From Prochlorococcus marinus XMU1419 (GTDB lineage: Bacteria > Cyanobacteriota > Cyanobacteriia > PCC-6307 > Cyanobiaceae), in assembly GCF_017695955.1 (NCBI RefSeq), contig NZ_JAAORO010000002.1:62001-126000 (forward strand): 64,000 bases of DNA. Reading direction: 5' to 3'. A program made the translations under genes and the position numbers. The first letter of the stretch is position 1, and each line of letters opens with the position of its first letter. Shown here in pieces: positions 48,429-58,292 of the stretch. The notes beneath the pieces were generated by a model that did no database searches, was not told the DNA's origin, and was given only the letters and a program-made list of their open reading frames with translations.

Positions 48429-48941
48429 ATGATTAAATCAATTGTCTTCCCCTCACTTAAGAATGCATTAATTACTTTGTTATTCGTTGGGATTTTATTT
48501 TTTAATTTTGTAAATTCTGCATGGGCTAAAAGACCTCCTGAGATTAGAAACCAGCAAGACCTTAATTTAGAGCCAGATATGCATGGTCAAGACTTAAGCG
48601 GAAACGAATATGTTAAGTTTGATTTGAATGGGTTTAATTTCAGTGAAAGTAATTTAGAAGGGGCGGTGTTCAATAATAGTAAATTGCAAAACTCAAACTT
48701 TACGGGAGCAAATTTAAGAGATGCACTGGCTTATGCAACAGACTTTACAGATGCTGATCTTTCAGATGTTAATTTTACTAATGCTTTATTAATGGAGAGT
48801 AATTTTGAAGGCGCAAAAATAGATGGTGCAGATTTTACTGATGCTGTTCTAAGTCGTACACAACAAAAACAATTATGTGCGATTGCTAATGGCACAAATA
48901 GTTCTACAGGAGAGAGTACAGAATATAGCTTAGGTTGTTAA
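48429..48941 (+). CDS. Lumenal pentapeptide-repeat protein
   Basis: A 170-aa protein with a signal peptide (ITLLFVGILFFNFVNSAWA, residues about 14-32) and then about 14 pentapeptide repeats of the A(D/N)Lxx kind from residue 60 to 140, forming a right-handed quadrilateral helix. Two C-terminal cysteines, in KQLCAIANG and SLGC, may form a disulfide. Similar to thylakoid-lumen pentapeptide proteins. Function unknown. CobW gene follows after nine bases. Confidence 0.85.
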   Translation: MIKSIVFPSLKNALITLLFVGILFFNFVNSAWAKRPPEIRNQQDLNLEPDMHGQDLSGNEYVKFDLNGFNFSESNLEGAVFNNSKLQNSNFTGANLRDALAYATDFTDADLSDVNFTNALLMESNFEGAKIDGADFTDAVLSRTQQKQLCAIANGTNSSTGESTEYSLGC

Positions 48942-48950
48942 TAATCAAAG

Positions 48951-50015
48951 ATGAAAAAAAAAATTCCAGTTATTGTTGTTTCGGGATTTCTTGGTTCAGG
49001 TAAAACAACTTTTCTAAGATATCTACTAAAAGAGAGTAATAAAAAATTTGGTTTAATAATTAATGAATTTGGTGATGTTGGAATTGACGGTGATTTGATT
49101 AAAAGTTGTGATAAATGTGATGAATCTGAAGACGACTGCGTTATCGAATTAAATAATGGATGCTTATGTTGTACTGTTCAAGATGACTTTGTTCCATCAA
49201 TAAAAGCTCTCCTAGAATTTAATCCTCCTATCGAATCAATAATTATCGAAACAAGTGGGTTGGCACTACCAATTCCCTTAATTCAAGCGCTTAACTGGCC
49301 TGAGATTAGGTCTTCCATCTACCTTGATGTTGTTGTTGGTATCGTTAATGGAGAATCAATGCTAAATGGTTCACCAATTAATGATTTAAATAAAATAACA
49401 AAACAATATAACGAAACAGATAAAATTGATCATAACGCCACTATAGATGAACTTTTTGAGGAGCAACTAGAAGTTTCTGATATCGTTTTAGTCTCTAGAT
49501 CAGATATCTTAAATGATGATCAGTTTGACGTTGTAAAAAATAAAATTCAAGGAAGTCTAAATTCATCTACACCAGTCCTTAAATCCAGGAATGGCAAAAT
49601 TGATTTAAATTATCTATTTGATTTTAATTTTAAAAAAGAGACTTATAAAGAATTTTTAACGGAAGAACATGACCATAATCATGTTGAGCTTGTAACAGAT
49701 TCATTTAAATTAAATTATTTCCTTGAAAAAAATGACTTTGAAAAGGAGATGTCAAAAATCTTGGATGAATTAAACATTCTTCGAATAAAAGGACGTATTT
49801 GGATACCAAACAAATCATTGCCTTTACAAATACAAATTGTTGGAAAGAAAATTAATACTTGGTTTGAAGAAGCTCCAGACAATTGTTGGAGACCAAATGA
49901 TAATGCTGGGCTTGAATTAGTAATAATTTCCTTTGATGAAAAATCCATAAAAACTTTCAATAAAAAAATTAAAGAGAAATTTAAGATTTTAAGTGAACCA
50001 AAAATAGCAATTTGA
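48951..50015 (+). CDS. CobW/COG0523 family GTPase, Cys-rich
   Basis: A 354-aa P-loop GTPase: G1 GFLGSGKT at 12-19, NGCLCC at 69-74, and a C-terminal CobW_C domain. The CxCC motif binds zinc or cobalt in this family of metal chaperones. An extra cluster C53, C56, C63 in an acidic loop (SCDKCDESEDDC) and a His-rich stretch (EEHDHNHVE) near residue 240 are likely further metal sites. Family role: handing metal to target proteins. The target is not evident here. Confidence 0.9.
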   Translation: MKKKIPVIVVSGFLGSGKTTFLRYLLKESNKKFGLIINEFGDVGIDGDLIKSCDKCDESEDDCVIELNNGCLCCTVQDDFVPSIKALLEFNPPIESIIIETSGLALPIPLIQALNWPEIRSSIYLDVVVGIVNGESMLNGSPINDLNKITKQYNETDKIDHNATIDELFEEQLEVSDIVLVSRSDILNDDQFDVVKNKIQGSLNSSTPVLKSRNGKIDLNYLFDFNFKKETYKEFLTEEHDHNHVELVTDSFKLNYFLEKNDFEKEMSKILDELNILRIKGRIWIPNKSLPLQIQIVGKKINTWFEEAPDNCWRPNDNAGLELVIISFDEKSIKTFNKKIKEKFKILSEPKIAI

Positions 50016-50060
50016 CTTTATAGTTACTTGTCGGGATACTTAATTAGTAGATAGCCCAAG

Positions 50061-50225
50061 ATGGAAAATCCAAAAATTGCTTTAAAACAAATAATCTCTA
50101 ACGAAGTTTCTTCAATTAATAAAATAAAATGTTCAAAATGTGGAGGGTCAGGAAATTTTAAAACACCTGAAAATTCAAGAAAAACTTGTTTAGTTTGTTT
50201 TGGTAGAGGCTACATAGACATTTAA
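50061..50225 (+). CDS. DnaJ zinc-finger-like small protein, 54 aa
   Basis: A short frame from ATG at 50061 to TAA at 50223-50225. It has two CxxCxGxG-type modules, CSKCGGSG and CLVCFGRG, enough for one zinc site of the DnaJ central type. No J domain. It follows the CobW gene by 45 bases, and zinc use by both is suggestive. Similar short proteins occur in cyanobacteria and plastids as thiol-disulfide or chaperone factors. Confidence 0.78.
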   Translation: MENPKIALKQIISNEVSSINKIKCSKCGGSGNFKTPENSRKTCLVCFGRGYIDI

Positions 50226-50324
50226 AAACTCAGAAAACCTTAAGGTAAAAAAATATTTGTTTATTAATCAATAGTACTTTTTATTAAAATTTAAACTAAT
50301 CTTCTAGTAGAAATTAATTTTTAA

Positions 50325-50579
50325 TTGGACCAATTTGCTGTAAAAGTTTTTGTAAGACTAAGACCCTCAGTTTTAGATCCAGCAGGGGAAGCTACTAAAT
50401 CTGCTTCTATAAAACTTGGAGCCGAGGGAATAAAATCATTACGTATAGGAAAAATGATTGAAGTGAAAATAGAAGGTAATGGTGAAAACGAAGTAAGAGA
50501 AAAAATTGATTTATTGTGTGATAGGTTATTCGCAAATACTGTTATTGAAGATTATGAGTATTCACTAGAAAAATTATAA
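50325..50579 (+). CDS. purS: Phosphoribosylformylglycinamidine synthase, PurS subunit
   Basis: An 84-aa protein with the characteristic [18 protein letters not shown] and an alpha-beta fold of the PurS family. It joins PurL and PurQ in the fourth step of de novo purine synthesis. TTG at 50325 is the start. Only one base separates it from purQ, and its upstream region of about 100 bases holds nothing else obvious. Confidence 0.95.
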   Translation: MDQFAVKVFVRLRPSVLDPAGEATKSASIKLGAEGIKSLRIGKMIEVKIEGNGENEVREKIDLLCDRLFANTVIEDYEYSLEKL

Positions 50580-50580
50580 G

Positions 50581-51246
50581 ATGGATAATTTTACTGTAGG
50601 AGTTGTTGTCTTCCCTGGTTCTAATTGTGATCGTGATGTTTCATGGGCATTGGAAGGTTGTCTAGACATAAGAACAAAATACTTGTGGCATGAGTCTTCA
50701 GATTTAAGTGATGTAGATGCAATAGTTTTACCTGGAGGATTTAGCTATGGTGATTATTTGAGATGCGGAGCAATTGCGAGATTCTCTCCATTAATAAATG
50801 CCTTGGATGAGTTTGTTAAAAGCGGGAAAAGAGTTTTAGGAATTTGTAATGGGTTTCAAATTTTGACAGAATCAGGCTTTTTGCCTGGTGCTCTTACTGC
50901 AAATAAAAATCTTAATTTCATCTGTGATGATGTTGAACTTGATATCATTTCTTCAAAAGGAGGTTGGTTTAATAATGGAGGTGAAAAACAAACTATTAAG
51001 TTGCCAATAGCGCATGGGGAAGGAAGATATCATTGTGATTCTGATACTTTAAAAAAACTTGTAGATAATGAATTGATCGCTTTGAGATATAAAAATAATC
51101 CTAATGGATCCTCATTCGATATTGCAGGCATAACTAATGAAAAGGGAAATGTTCTAGGTTTAATGCCTCATCCAGAGCGTGCATGTGACGAGACAATTGG
51201 TGGGACTGATGGTCTCTTTACATTAAAATCATTAATATTGAAATAA
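50581..51246 (+). CDS. purQ: Phosphoribosylformylglycinamidine synthase, PurQ glutaminase subunit
   Basis: A 221-aa class I glutamine amidotransferase supplying ammonia to PurL. Nucleophile Cys89 sits in LGICNGFQ; the His and Glu of the triad are in MPHPERA near the C-terminus. FPGSNCDRD at the N-terminus is diagnostic for PurQ. A terminator follows immediately. Confidence 0.97.
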   Translation: MDNFTVGVVVFPGSNCDRDVSWALEGCLDIRTKYLWHESSDLSDVDAIVLPGGFSYGDYLRCGAIARFSPLINALDEFVKSGKRVLGICNGFQILTESGFLPGALTANKNLNFICDDVELDIISSKGGWFNNGGEKQTIKLPIAHGEGRYHCDSDTLKKLVDNELIALRYKNNPNGSSFDIAGITNEKGNVLGLMPHPERACDETIGGTDGLFTLKSLILK

Positions 51247-51279
51247 AAAAGACCCCCAATTTTGGAGGTCTTTTTTTTA
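51243..51279 (+). terminator. Rho-independent terminator after purQ, possibly bidirectional
   Basis: A hairpin of AAAAAAGACC paired with GGTCTTTTTT, with further C-G pairs and one mismatch closing a small AATTTT loop, then a T run. The symmetric A tract before and T tract after the stem could stop transcription from both purQ and the convergent class II aldolase gene. This is the clearest intrinsic terminator in the window. Confidence 0.8.
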
Positions 51280-51296
51280 TTTAATTTGGGAAGAAA

Positions 51297-52370
51297 TTAA
51301 ACAGTAGCTTTTACTTTTGGATCTAAATCACCTTTAGCGTAAAGATCAGCAAAGTAATTGGTGCTGTTTTGTTTGATCTTACTTGCTTGACCTTCGCACC
51401 AGAACTGCTTGTATCTGTCAAGACAAACTTGCTTCATGTATTTTCTAGCAGGTTTGTTGAAATGTCTTGGGTCGAAGTTTGCCTTATCAGCAAATGCTGC
51501 CTCTCTAACCGCTGCAGTGAAAGCAAGTCTGTTATCTGTATCAATGTTGACTTTCCTAACTCCATTTCTTATTCCCTCTTGAATCTCTTCAACGGGAACT
51601 CCATATGTTTGAGGAATCTCACCACCATATTTGTTTATGATATCCAACCATTCCTGAGGAACTGAACTAGATCCATGCATTACAAGGTGTGTATTTGGAA
51701 GTGCTTTATGGATTTCAGCAATTCTGCTTATTGCAAGAACTTCTCCTGTAGGTTTCCTTGTGAATTTATAAGCACCATGACTTGTACCTATAGCAATTGC
51801 TAATGCATCAACTTTTGTTTTAGCAACAAAATCTGCCGCTTCTTCAGGATCAGTCAAAAGCATATCTGTAGAAAGTTCACCTTCAAAACCATGACCATCT
51901 TCAGCTTCTCCTTTCCCTGTTTCTAATGAACCTAAGCAACCTAATTCTCCTTCAACACTAACCCCAACTGAATGAGCAAAATCTACAACCTTTTTAGTAA
52001 CTGCAACATTATATTCGTAACTTGCGGGTGTTTTTGCATCTGCCTCTAGAGAACCATCCATCATTACTGATGTGAAACCATTTATTGCCGCTGAATAACA
52101 TGTTGATGGCTCATTACCATGATCTTGGTGCATCACAACTGGAATATTTGGATATGTCTCTGTGGCAGCAAGGATTAGATGACGTAAGAAAATTTCTCCT
52201 GCATAATTTCTTGCCCCTCTTGAGGCTTGAAGTATTACAGGACTATCAGTTTCATATGCTGCTTCCATGATTGCTTGAACTTGCTCAAGGTTATTAACAT
52301 TGAAAGCTGGAATACCGTAACCATTCTCAGCAGCGTGATCTAAAAGTAGTCTTAGTGGAACGAGGGCCAT
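51297..52370 (-). CDS. fbaA: Fructose-bisphosphate aldolase class II
   Basis: A 357-aa zinc aldolase of the Calvin cycle type. [12 protein letters not shown] (catalytic base and zinc ligand), [25 protein letters not shown] and [10 protein letters not shown] show the catalytic and zinc sites. It makes or cleaves fructose- and sedoheptulose-bisphosphate. A class I aldolase gene lies 147 bases upstream on the same strand. Confidence 0.97.
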   Translation of the reverse strand: MALVPLRLLLDHAAENGYGIPAFNVNNLEQVQAIMEAAYETDSPVILQASRGARNYAGEIFLRHLILAATETYPNIPVVMHQDHGNEPSTCYSAAINGFTSVMMDGSLEADAKTPASYEYNVAVTKKVVDFAHSVGVSVEGELGCLGSLETGKGEAEDGHGFEGELSTDMLLTDPEEAADFVAKTKVDALAIAIGTSHGAYKFTRKPTGEVLAISRIAEIHKALPNTHLVMHGSSSVPQEWLDIINKYGGEIPQTYGVPVEEIQEGIRNGVRKVNIDTDNRLAFTAAVREAAFADKANFDPRHFNKPARKYMKQVCLDRYKQFWCEGQASKIKQNSTNYFADLYAKGDLDPKVKATV

Positions 52371-52517
52371 AATTAAAATAAGTTAAATGCTATATAAAGC
52401 ACATGTTTCCGAGAGTTTAGTATAAAGAGGTATCAAATGTCACGTCATTAGATATACAAAATACTAAATTGAAGAAACTAATTTTATGACCCAGAGTATA
52501 TTTTTAAAATTTTTTAT

Positions 52518-53585
52518 TTAGTAAGTGTAGCCTGCCACAAATAATTGCTCATCAGATGAAGGTTGAGATCCTGCTACATAGGCACCTTTTGAAGCTTCAG
52601 AGTTTGCTTGAGCTCTTGCTATTAACGCTTTTTGACCTCCTTCAACGTCGCTTCCTTTCCAAGCCTTTAAGCATGAGTGCTGTAATGCTCTTCCATAGGA
52701 GAATGAAACATTCCATAAAGCTTTCCTGTAAAGAGTGTTCATATTATTTAAATAAACAGAAGCGGCTTCTTCGCTTAACCCCCCTGATAAGAAAACTATT
52801 CCAGGAACAGAAGCTGGAACGCATCTTTCCATAGTTCTGATTGTCATTTCAGCAACTTTTATAGGATCAGCCTTTGTTGGACAATCTGCTCCATTAACAG
52901 TCATAGAGGGTTTTAATAGAGTGCCTTCTAGAAAAACTCCATTTGCTTGACAGGCAATATAAACCTGCTTTATTACTTCTTCTTGGACTTCAGCAGTTTT
53001 TTCAATAGTATGATCGCCGTCCATTAGGATTTCAGGTTCAATAATAGGGACTAAACCAGATTCTTGAACTGATCTTGCATACCTTGCTAATCCCCAAGCA
53101 TTCTCTTGAATTGATAGTTTTGAAGGACAACCATCATTTGTAATCTGCAGAACTGCTCTCCACTTTGCAAATCTTGCACCTTGTTCATAATATTTTGCTG
53201 CTCTTTCAACCAATCCATCTAGGCCAGAGCAAAAAGTTTCTACATCTCCTGCTCCAGGAAGTGGATTTAGACCTTTATCGACCTTTATACCTGGAATAAT
53301 ACCTAGATCATTTAGTTTCTTAACCATTGACTCACCATCTTGGTGATTCTGATAAAGAGTTTCTTCGAAGAGGATTGCTCCGCTTATGTATTTTCCAAGA
53401 TCTTTTGTAGTAAAGAGCATTCCTCTATACGCTTTCCTATTTTCTTCAGTATTTTCAACGCCTATTCCAGCAAGTCTTTTCCCTACTGTTTTAGTGGATT
53501 CATCTACCGCTAATATTCCTTTTCCTTTAGAAGCTAGTAATTGAGCATTTTCTTTAAGCTCATTTTTGTAATAATTTAAAGCCAT
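52518..53585 (-). CDS. fda: Fructose-bisphosphate aldolase class I
   Basis: A 355-aa Schiff-base aldolase of the plant and animal type: GKGILAVDESTKTVGKR, GIIPGIKVDKG, RFAKWRAVLQ and the C-terminal SYGRALQHSCLKAWKG. It ends in YTY, as in many class I enzymes where a terminal Tyr aids catalysis. Occurrence beside the unrelated class II gene gives the cell two aldolases with different metal needs. Confidence 0.96.
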   Translation of the reverse strand: MALNYYKNELKENAQLLASKGKGILAVDESTKTVGKRLAGIGVENTEENRKAYRGMLFTTKDLGKYISGAILFEETLYQNHQDGESMVKKLNDLGIIPGIKVDKGLNPLPGAGDVETFCSGLDGLVERAAKYYEQGARFAKWRAVLQITNDGCPSKLSIQENAWGLARYARSVQESGLVPIIEPEILMDGDHTIEKTAEVQEEVIKQVYIACQANGVFLEGTLLKPSMTVNGADCPTKADPIKVAEMTIRTMERCVPASVPGIVFLSGGLSEEAASVYLNNMNTLYRKALWNVSFSYGRALQHSCLKAWKGSDVEGGQKALIARAQANSEASKGAYVAGSQPSSDEQLFVAGYTY

Positions 53586-53688
53586 TCTTTAAAAGTTCAG
53601 TTCAATTGATTTTTCCAGAATATGAAAAAAAAATAAAATCAATCGAATACTTTATCGGGTGATAATTGCTACTTATAAATGTATACCC

Positions 53689-54786
53689 TTAAATTTTGAT
53701 ACTTAATCCACTTTTCGAAGATTCTCTTATGGCTTCGCAAACTTTATGACTAGCAAGTCCCTCGCATAAGCCTGGGATTACAGGTGTTCTATTAATTATA
53801 CTCTGAGCCCATAAATTTTGAATTCTCAAAACTGGAGCAATCCTCCCATCAGTCCATGTTTTTTCAAAATTAAAGCTTGAATCTGCAGTTAGATTTTGTA
53901 CTTTGTTTTCGTTGTTTGAATATTTCAAATTAAAACCATGGACATAATCTTTTTGGTTTTCGCTTTTAAGAATAAGTGAACCTTCGCTTCCATATATTTC
54001 TAAACTAAATCCTCTACCGTTTTTTGAAATCGATGATAAGGATACCTGACAAGGAATAAGATTGGAGCCATAGTTTGATATTTCTATATTAGCGAGACAA
54101 ACATCCTCGCTTGTAACATCATTTAAATCAGATGAATTAGGTAAAGGTCTTTTTTTGATTGATGTAGCTAACTTACCAGATACATTTATTGATTCTCCAA
54201 AAAACCAATTCAACATATCGAATGCATGAGTACCTAGGGCGCCAATAACTCCTCCACCTTTTTCTTCCAATGAATACCAATTCCAGGACCTTTTGGGATC
54301 GGATCTACTGCCCATTAACCAATCTAATTTGACTAAATATATATCTCCTAAGATATTTTCATCAATAAGTTTTTTTGTCTGAAGGAAAAGAGGTACTGCT
54401 CTATATTCAAAATCAACACATACGCTTAAATTATTAATCAAAGATATTCTCTGAAGCTCTTCAATTTCTGAGGAGGATATTGAAACGGGTTTTTCTAGGA
54501 GCAAATTTTTATTATTCTCAAGAGCTTGTTTTGCTAACTTAAATCTTGATTCAGGGGGGGTGGCAATAATAATTCCATCAATCTTTGGGGATTTAACTAA
54601 GTCTTCCCAATTATGAAAAAAATCTAAGCCCGTTTCTTTTTCTAATATCGATTTTTGCTTTTTCTCGTAATGATAAATAGCTACAGGAGTTAAGTGATCA
54701 GATTCTTTTAATGCCTCTAAATGAACTTTTTTCCCAAACCCTAGTCCAGCGATTGCTATTTTTAATTTTTTATTTTTAATATTCAT
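53689..54786 (-). CDS. Gfo/Idh/MocA family oxidoreductase
   Basis: A 365-aa NAD(P)-binding dehydrogenase: Rossmann motif IAGLGFGKKVHLEAL, IIIATPPESRF, the conserved LLLEKPVS containing the key lysine, and GGGVIGALGTHAFDMLNWFFG. Substrates of this family are sugars or inositols; the specific one cannot be told. Two bases separate it from the small secreted gene upstream, hence probably one operon with accD. Confidence 0.9.
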   Translation of the reverse strand: MNIKNKKLKIAIAGLGFGKKVHLEALKESDHLTPVAIYHYEKKQKSILEKETGLDFFHNWEDLVKSPKIDGIIIATPPESRFKLAKQALENNKNLLLEKPVSISSSEIEELQRISLINNLSVCVDFEYRAVPLFLQTKKLIDENILGDIYLVKLDWLMGSRSDPKRSWNWYSLEEKGGGVIGALGTHAFDMLNWFFGESINVSGKLATSIKKRPLPNSSDLNDVTSEDVCLANIEISNYGSNLIPCQVSLSSISKNGRGFSLEIYGSEGSLILKSENQKDYVHGFNLKYSNNENKVQNLTADSSFNFEKTWTDGRIAPVLRIQNLWAQSIINRTPVIPGLCEGLASHKVCEAIRESSKSGLSIKI

Positions 54787-54788
54787 TC

Positions 54789-55181
54789 TTATCTATTAAT
54801 AAACTCTGAACAGCTATTTTCAATAACAACATCTATAAGTTCATCATTATTAGAAGTTTGCCATTTTGAATTGAATTGAGGAATTCCATTTATTGATGTA
54901 TCTTTGAACTTTTTTTCATTGCAATTAATTCTCATTACATAAAGTGATAACTCTCCATCTTCATCAGAATTAGTTGGATTCTTAAAGAACTTTGTTAATA
55001 CACTTATTTCACCATTTGGCAGCGACTTAATACTCCCTTTATCAAGCCATTCTTTCCCATCATCATTCTCTTTAAGGAGAACCCAATCAACATTTCCTAT
55101 GGCATATGAATAGGAAGCAAAGTTTAAAATAAAGAGTAGAAGGCTTAAAGAAAAATAAAATAAATTAGAAATTATTCTCAT
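54789..55181 (-). CDS. Small secreted protein of unknown function
   Basis: A protein of about 130 aa with a signal peptide (LFYFSLSLLLFILNFASYSYA) and a mature domain VDWVLLKENDDGKEWLDK..., which resembles a short surface-adhesion-like beta domain with two Cys. The frame is open to 55202, but ATG at 55181, one base after the accD stop, gives the natural signal peptide and is preferred. No function known. Confidence 0.7.
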   Translation of the reverse strand: MRIISNLFYFSLSLLLFILNFASYSYAIGNVDWVLLKENDDGKEWLDKGSIKSLPNGEISVLTKFFKNPTNSDEDGELSLYVMRINCNEKKFKDTSINGIPQFNSKWQTSNNDELIDVVIENSCSEFINR

Positions 55182-55182
55182 T

Positions 55183-56064
55183 TTATATATTTGATTCTGC
55201 AAGTTCTTTTACACCATGAATTTTTAAAATTTTAGTCAGAGTATCCTTGAGATCTTTCCTTTTCACTATTACATCAACAAAACCATGCTCAAGTAGATAT
55301 TCAGCTGTTTGAAAATTATCGGGTAATTTTTCTCTTAATGTTTGTTCTATAACCCTTCTTCCAGCAAATCCAATAAGTGCTTTAGGTTCCGCCAAAATTA
55401 AATCACCTAACATCGCAAAGCTGGCTGTTACCCCTCCAGTAGTTGGATGAGTTAACAAGGGCATATATAGAAGATTTTTCTCTTTATGTTTTTTTAGTGC
55501 TCCAGATATTTTTGCCATTTGCATGAGACTTAACATACCTTCTTGCATCCTTGCTCCTCCTGATGCGCAAACAATAAGAATTGGGTAATTTTCTAAAGTT
55601 GCTCTCTCAATTATCCTTGTAATTTTTTCACCAACTACTGAACCCATGGATCCTCCCATAAATCTAAAATCCATAACAGCTAATGCTAAAGGCATTGAAT
55701 TCACAGAACAGATACCTGTTACGACTCCATCTCTTAAACCTGTACCTGCTTGACTTTCTTTAATTCGATCAGCATACGCTCTTCTATCTTTAAAACCCAA
55801 AGGATCTGTAGGACTTAGTGAACTATCAAATTCTTTGAATGAATTTTTATCAGCAATTATATTTATCCTTTCATCGCTATTAATCCTATTGTGGTGTCCA
55901 CAATTACTACAAACATTGAAATTTGAAATTAGGTCTTTTCTATAGGCTACTTGCGAACACTCTGAACATTTAACCCATAAACCATCTCCCTCGTCAGTAT
56001 CTTGGGAAACTTTCCCAACAAATTGATCTTTACGCCTTGCGGCAAACCAGTCGATTAATGACAC
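55183..56064 (-). CDS. accD: Acetyl-CoA carboxylase carboxyltransferase beta subunit
   Basis: A 293-aa subunit of the carboxyltransferase step of fatty-acid synthesis. The zinc ribbon is complete (C33, C36, C52, C55), followed by the crotonase-fold core [30 protein letters not shown] and [14 protein letters not shown]. The alpha subunit is elsewhere. Head gene of a probable three-gene operon. Confidence 0.97.
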   Translation of the reverse strand: MSLIDWFAARRKDQFVGKVSQDTDEGDGLWVKCSECSQVAYRKDLISNFNVCSNCGHHNRINSDERINIIADKNSFKEFDSSLSPTDPLGFKDRRAYADRIKESQAGTGLRDGVVTGICSVNSMPLALAVMDFRFMGGSMGSVVGEKITRIIERATLENYPILIVCASGGARMQEGMLSLMQMAKISGALKKHKEKNLLYMPLLTHPTTGGVTASFAMLGDLILAEPKALIGFAGRRVIEQTLREKLPDNFQTAEYLLEHGFVDVIVKRKDLKDTLTKILKIHGVKELAESNI

Positions 56065-56204
56065 AACTTTTCCTGTTTTTTCTATTTAAATCTAAGTAAG
56101 GTACTTTTATCAAGAAAGATATATAAAAATTTGAGATCCTCTAGATTAAAAACTTCTCAAAGTTAAAAATATAATGATTTGAATTGATAATCTAAAATTA
56201 ATTA

Positions 56205-57101
56205 TTATTTATTTTTCTCCTCAATCATTTTATGAATTATTGGAGTGAGAATTAGTTCCATTGCGAAACCCATTTTCCCTCCATTTACAACGATACTTGT
56301 TGGACTTGACATAAATGAATCGTTAATCATTCCAAGCAAGTATTGAAAATCAATCCCCCATTTCTCTCTTGCCCCTTTTCTGAAATGTATGATCACAAAG
56401 CTCTCATCAGGAGTTGGGATATTTCTGCATATGAAAGGATTAGAAGTGTCAATTGTGGGAATTCTTTGGAAATTAATATCGGTTTTGCTGAATTGTGGGC
56501 AAATGTGATTTATATAATCAGGCATTCTTCTCAATATAGTGTCCACAATGGTTTCCGCTGAGTAACCTCTTTCTGCGTTATCTCTATGGATTTTTTGAAT
56601 CCACTCTAAATTTGTTATCGGAACAACACCAACAAGTAAATCAGCATAAGATGCCACATTGTATCCATCACCTTCTACCCCGCCATGCAAACCTTCATAA
56701 AAAAGTACGTCTGTACCTTCAGGAATATCTTCCCATGGAGTAAATTGTCCAGGTTCCAAGGATGTCCCAAGTCTTGTATTATGCTCTTCTGCTTCTTCAA
56801 GACTATGTAGATAATATCTTTTCTTTCCTCCTCCAGTTTCACCATAGATTTTAAAAAGTTCTTCTAACTTGTCAAAAAGATTAGCCTCTGGACCAAAATG
56901 AGAGAAATTTTCACCTTTTGAAAGAGCGTCCGCCATAGCTTTTTTCATAGGCATTCTCTCAAATCTGTGGTAACTATCACCTTCTACAACTGCGGGAACA
57001 ATATCTTCTCTGGCAAAAATATGCTCAAAGGCTCTTTTTACGGTACTTGTTCCTGCTCCTGAAGATCCTGTTACAGCAACTACTGGATGACGTTTTGACA
57101 T
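56205..57101 (-). CDS. prk: Phosphoribulokinase, class I (proteobacterial-type)
   Basis: A 298-aa kinase making ribulose-1,5-bisphosphate. P-loop GSSGAGTST at residues 12-20; FYEGLHGG, ILRRMPDYINHICPQF and DTSNPFICRNIPTPDES are also seen. The P-loop lacks the regulatory cysteine found in plant and most freshwater cyanobacterial class II enzymes, and the sequence runs parallel to Rhodobacter PRK. Such enzymes are octamers controlled by NADH or AMP in proteobacteria; that is established for the family and only inferred here. Confidence 0.96.
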   Translation of the reverse strand: MSKRHPVVAVTGSSGAGTSTVKRAFEHIFAREDIVPAVVEGDSYHRFERMPMKKAMADALSKGENFSHFGPEANLFDKLEELFKIYGETGGGKKRYYLHSLEEAEEHNTRLGTSLEPGQFTPWEDIPEGTDVLFYEGLHGGVEGDGYNVASYADLLVGVVPITNLEWIQKIHRDNAERGYSAETIVDTILRRMPDYINHICPQFSKTDINFQRIPTIDTSNPFICRNIPTPDESFVIIHFRKGAREKWGIDFQYLLGMINDSFMSSPTSIVVNGGKMGFAMELILTPIIHKMIEEKNK

Positions 57102-57190
57102 TTTTTAAAAACAATATCTAATGATTCTGACAGGTCATATGCCAACTTTATGTTTTACTTAAAAATATTTTTTTATTTATTAATTTTTTT

Positions 57191-58264
57191 TTAAATTTCA
57201 TTCATTATTTTATCTCCGATTTCACTGCAAGATAAAACTTCAGAAGACCCATCAGCTAAATCTGCTGTTCTAAATCCTTTTGATAAAACTTTATCAATGG
57301 CAGTTTCTAAATTTTCTGCAGCTTCTTCTTCATTTAATCCAATTTTTAACATCATGGAAGCAGATAAAAGCATTGCTATAGGATTGGCTATGTTTTTACC
57401 AGCTATATCAGGAGCCGAACCATGAACAGGTTCAAAAACTCCTGGCCCATTATTGTTTAGAGAAGCAGATGGAAGCATACCAATGGAACCAGTTAACATT
57501 GCAGCTAAGTCGCTTAAAATATCCCCAAATAAATTACTAGTTAAAATTACATCAAATTGACCAGGATCTCTAACTAATTGCATTGCTGCATTATCAACGT
57601 ACATATTGTTTAGAGATATTTTTTTATCTTTTGAGGTGATATTTAAAACTGTATCTCTCCATAATTGACTAACCTCAAGAACGTTTGATTTGTCAACTGA
57701 ACATATTTTTTTAGTTCTTTGGTTAGCAATTTTTATTGCTATTTCTGTAATCCTCTCTATTTCTGCCGAATCATAAACCATAGTATTGAAAGCTTTTGGG
57801 ATTTTTGTATTTGTTATGTGGCCTCTTGGTTTTCCAAAATAAATTCCTCCTATTAATTCTCTTACGACAATAAGATCTACATGCTCAACGATTTCTTTTT
57901 TTAATGTACTTGCATCTAATAGAGATTTTCTTATTTTGACAGGCCTGATATTTGCGAAAAGGTTTAGGGCAGATCTTAACTTTAGTAACCCACTTTCTGG
58001 CCTTAATTCTCTTGCAAGAGAATCATATTTAATATCTCCAACACATGCTAAAAGTACTGCGTCACTTTTTTTACATTGATCTAGTGTCTCATCTGGAGCA
58101 GGAGTACCATATTTTTCATACGCTATCCCTCCAAATAATTTTTCAATAATCTCAATATCGAAATTATGATTTTTTGAAAGCTTTTTTAAAACTTTTTTTG
58201 AAACTTCTGAAATCTCTGGTCCAATTCCGTCTCCTGACAATAAAACAATCTTATATTTCTTCAT
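57191..58264 (-). CDS. leuB: 3-isopropylmalate dehydrogenase
   Basis: A 357-aa enzyme of leucine synthesis: LLSGDGIGPEI, LRPESGLLKLR, VRELIGGIYFGKPRG, SNLFGDILSDLAAMLTGS and PVHGSAPDIAGKNIANP. All substrate and NAD contacts expected for LeuB are present. It follows lpxD on the same strand after 28 bases. Confidence 0.97.
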   Translation of the reverse strand: MKKYKIVLLSGDGIGPEISEVSKKVLKKLSKNHNFDIEIIEKLFGGIAYEKYGTPAPDETLDQCKKSDAVLLACVGDIKYDSLARELRPESGLLKLRSALNLFANIRPVKIRKSLLDASTLKKEIVEHVDLIVVRELIGGIYFGKPRGHITNTKIPKAFNTMVYDSAEIERITEIAIKIANQRTKKICSVDKSNVLEVSQLWRDTVLNITSKDKKISLNNMYVDNAAMQLVRDPGQFDVILTSNLFGDILSDLAAMLTGSIGMLPSASLNNNGPGVFEPVHGSAPDIAGKNIANPIAMLLSASMMLKIGLNEEEAAENLETAIDKVLSKGFRTADLADGSSEVLSCSEIGDKIMNEI

Positions 58265-58292
58265 TTAAATTTTTGTTTAATAGAACAATAAA

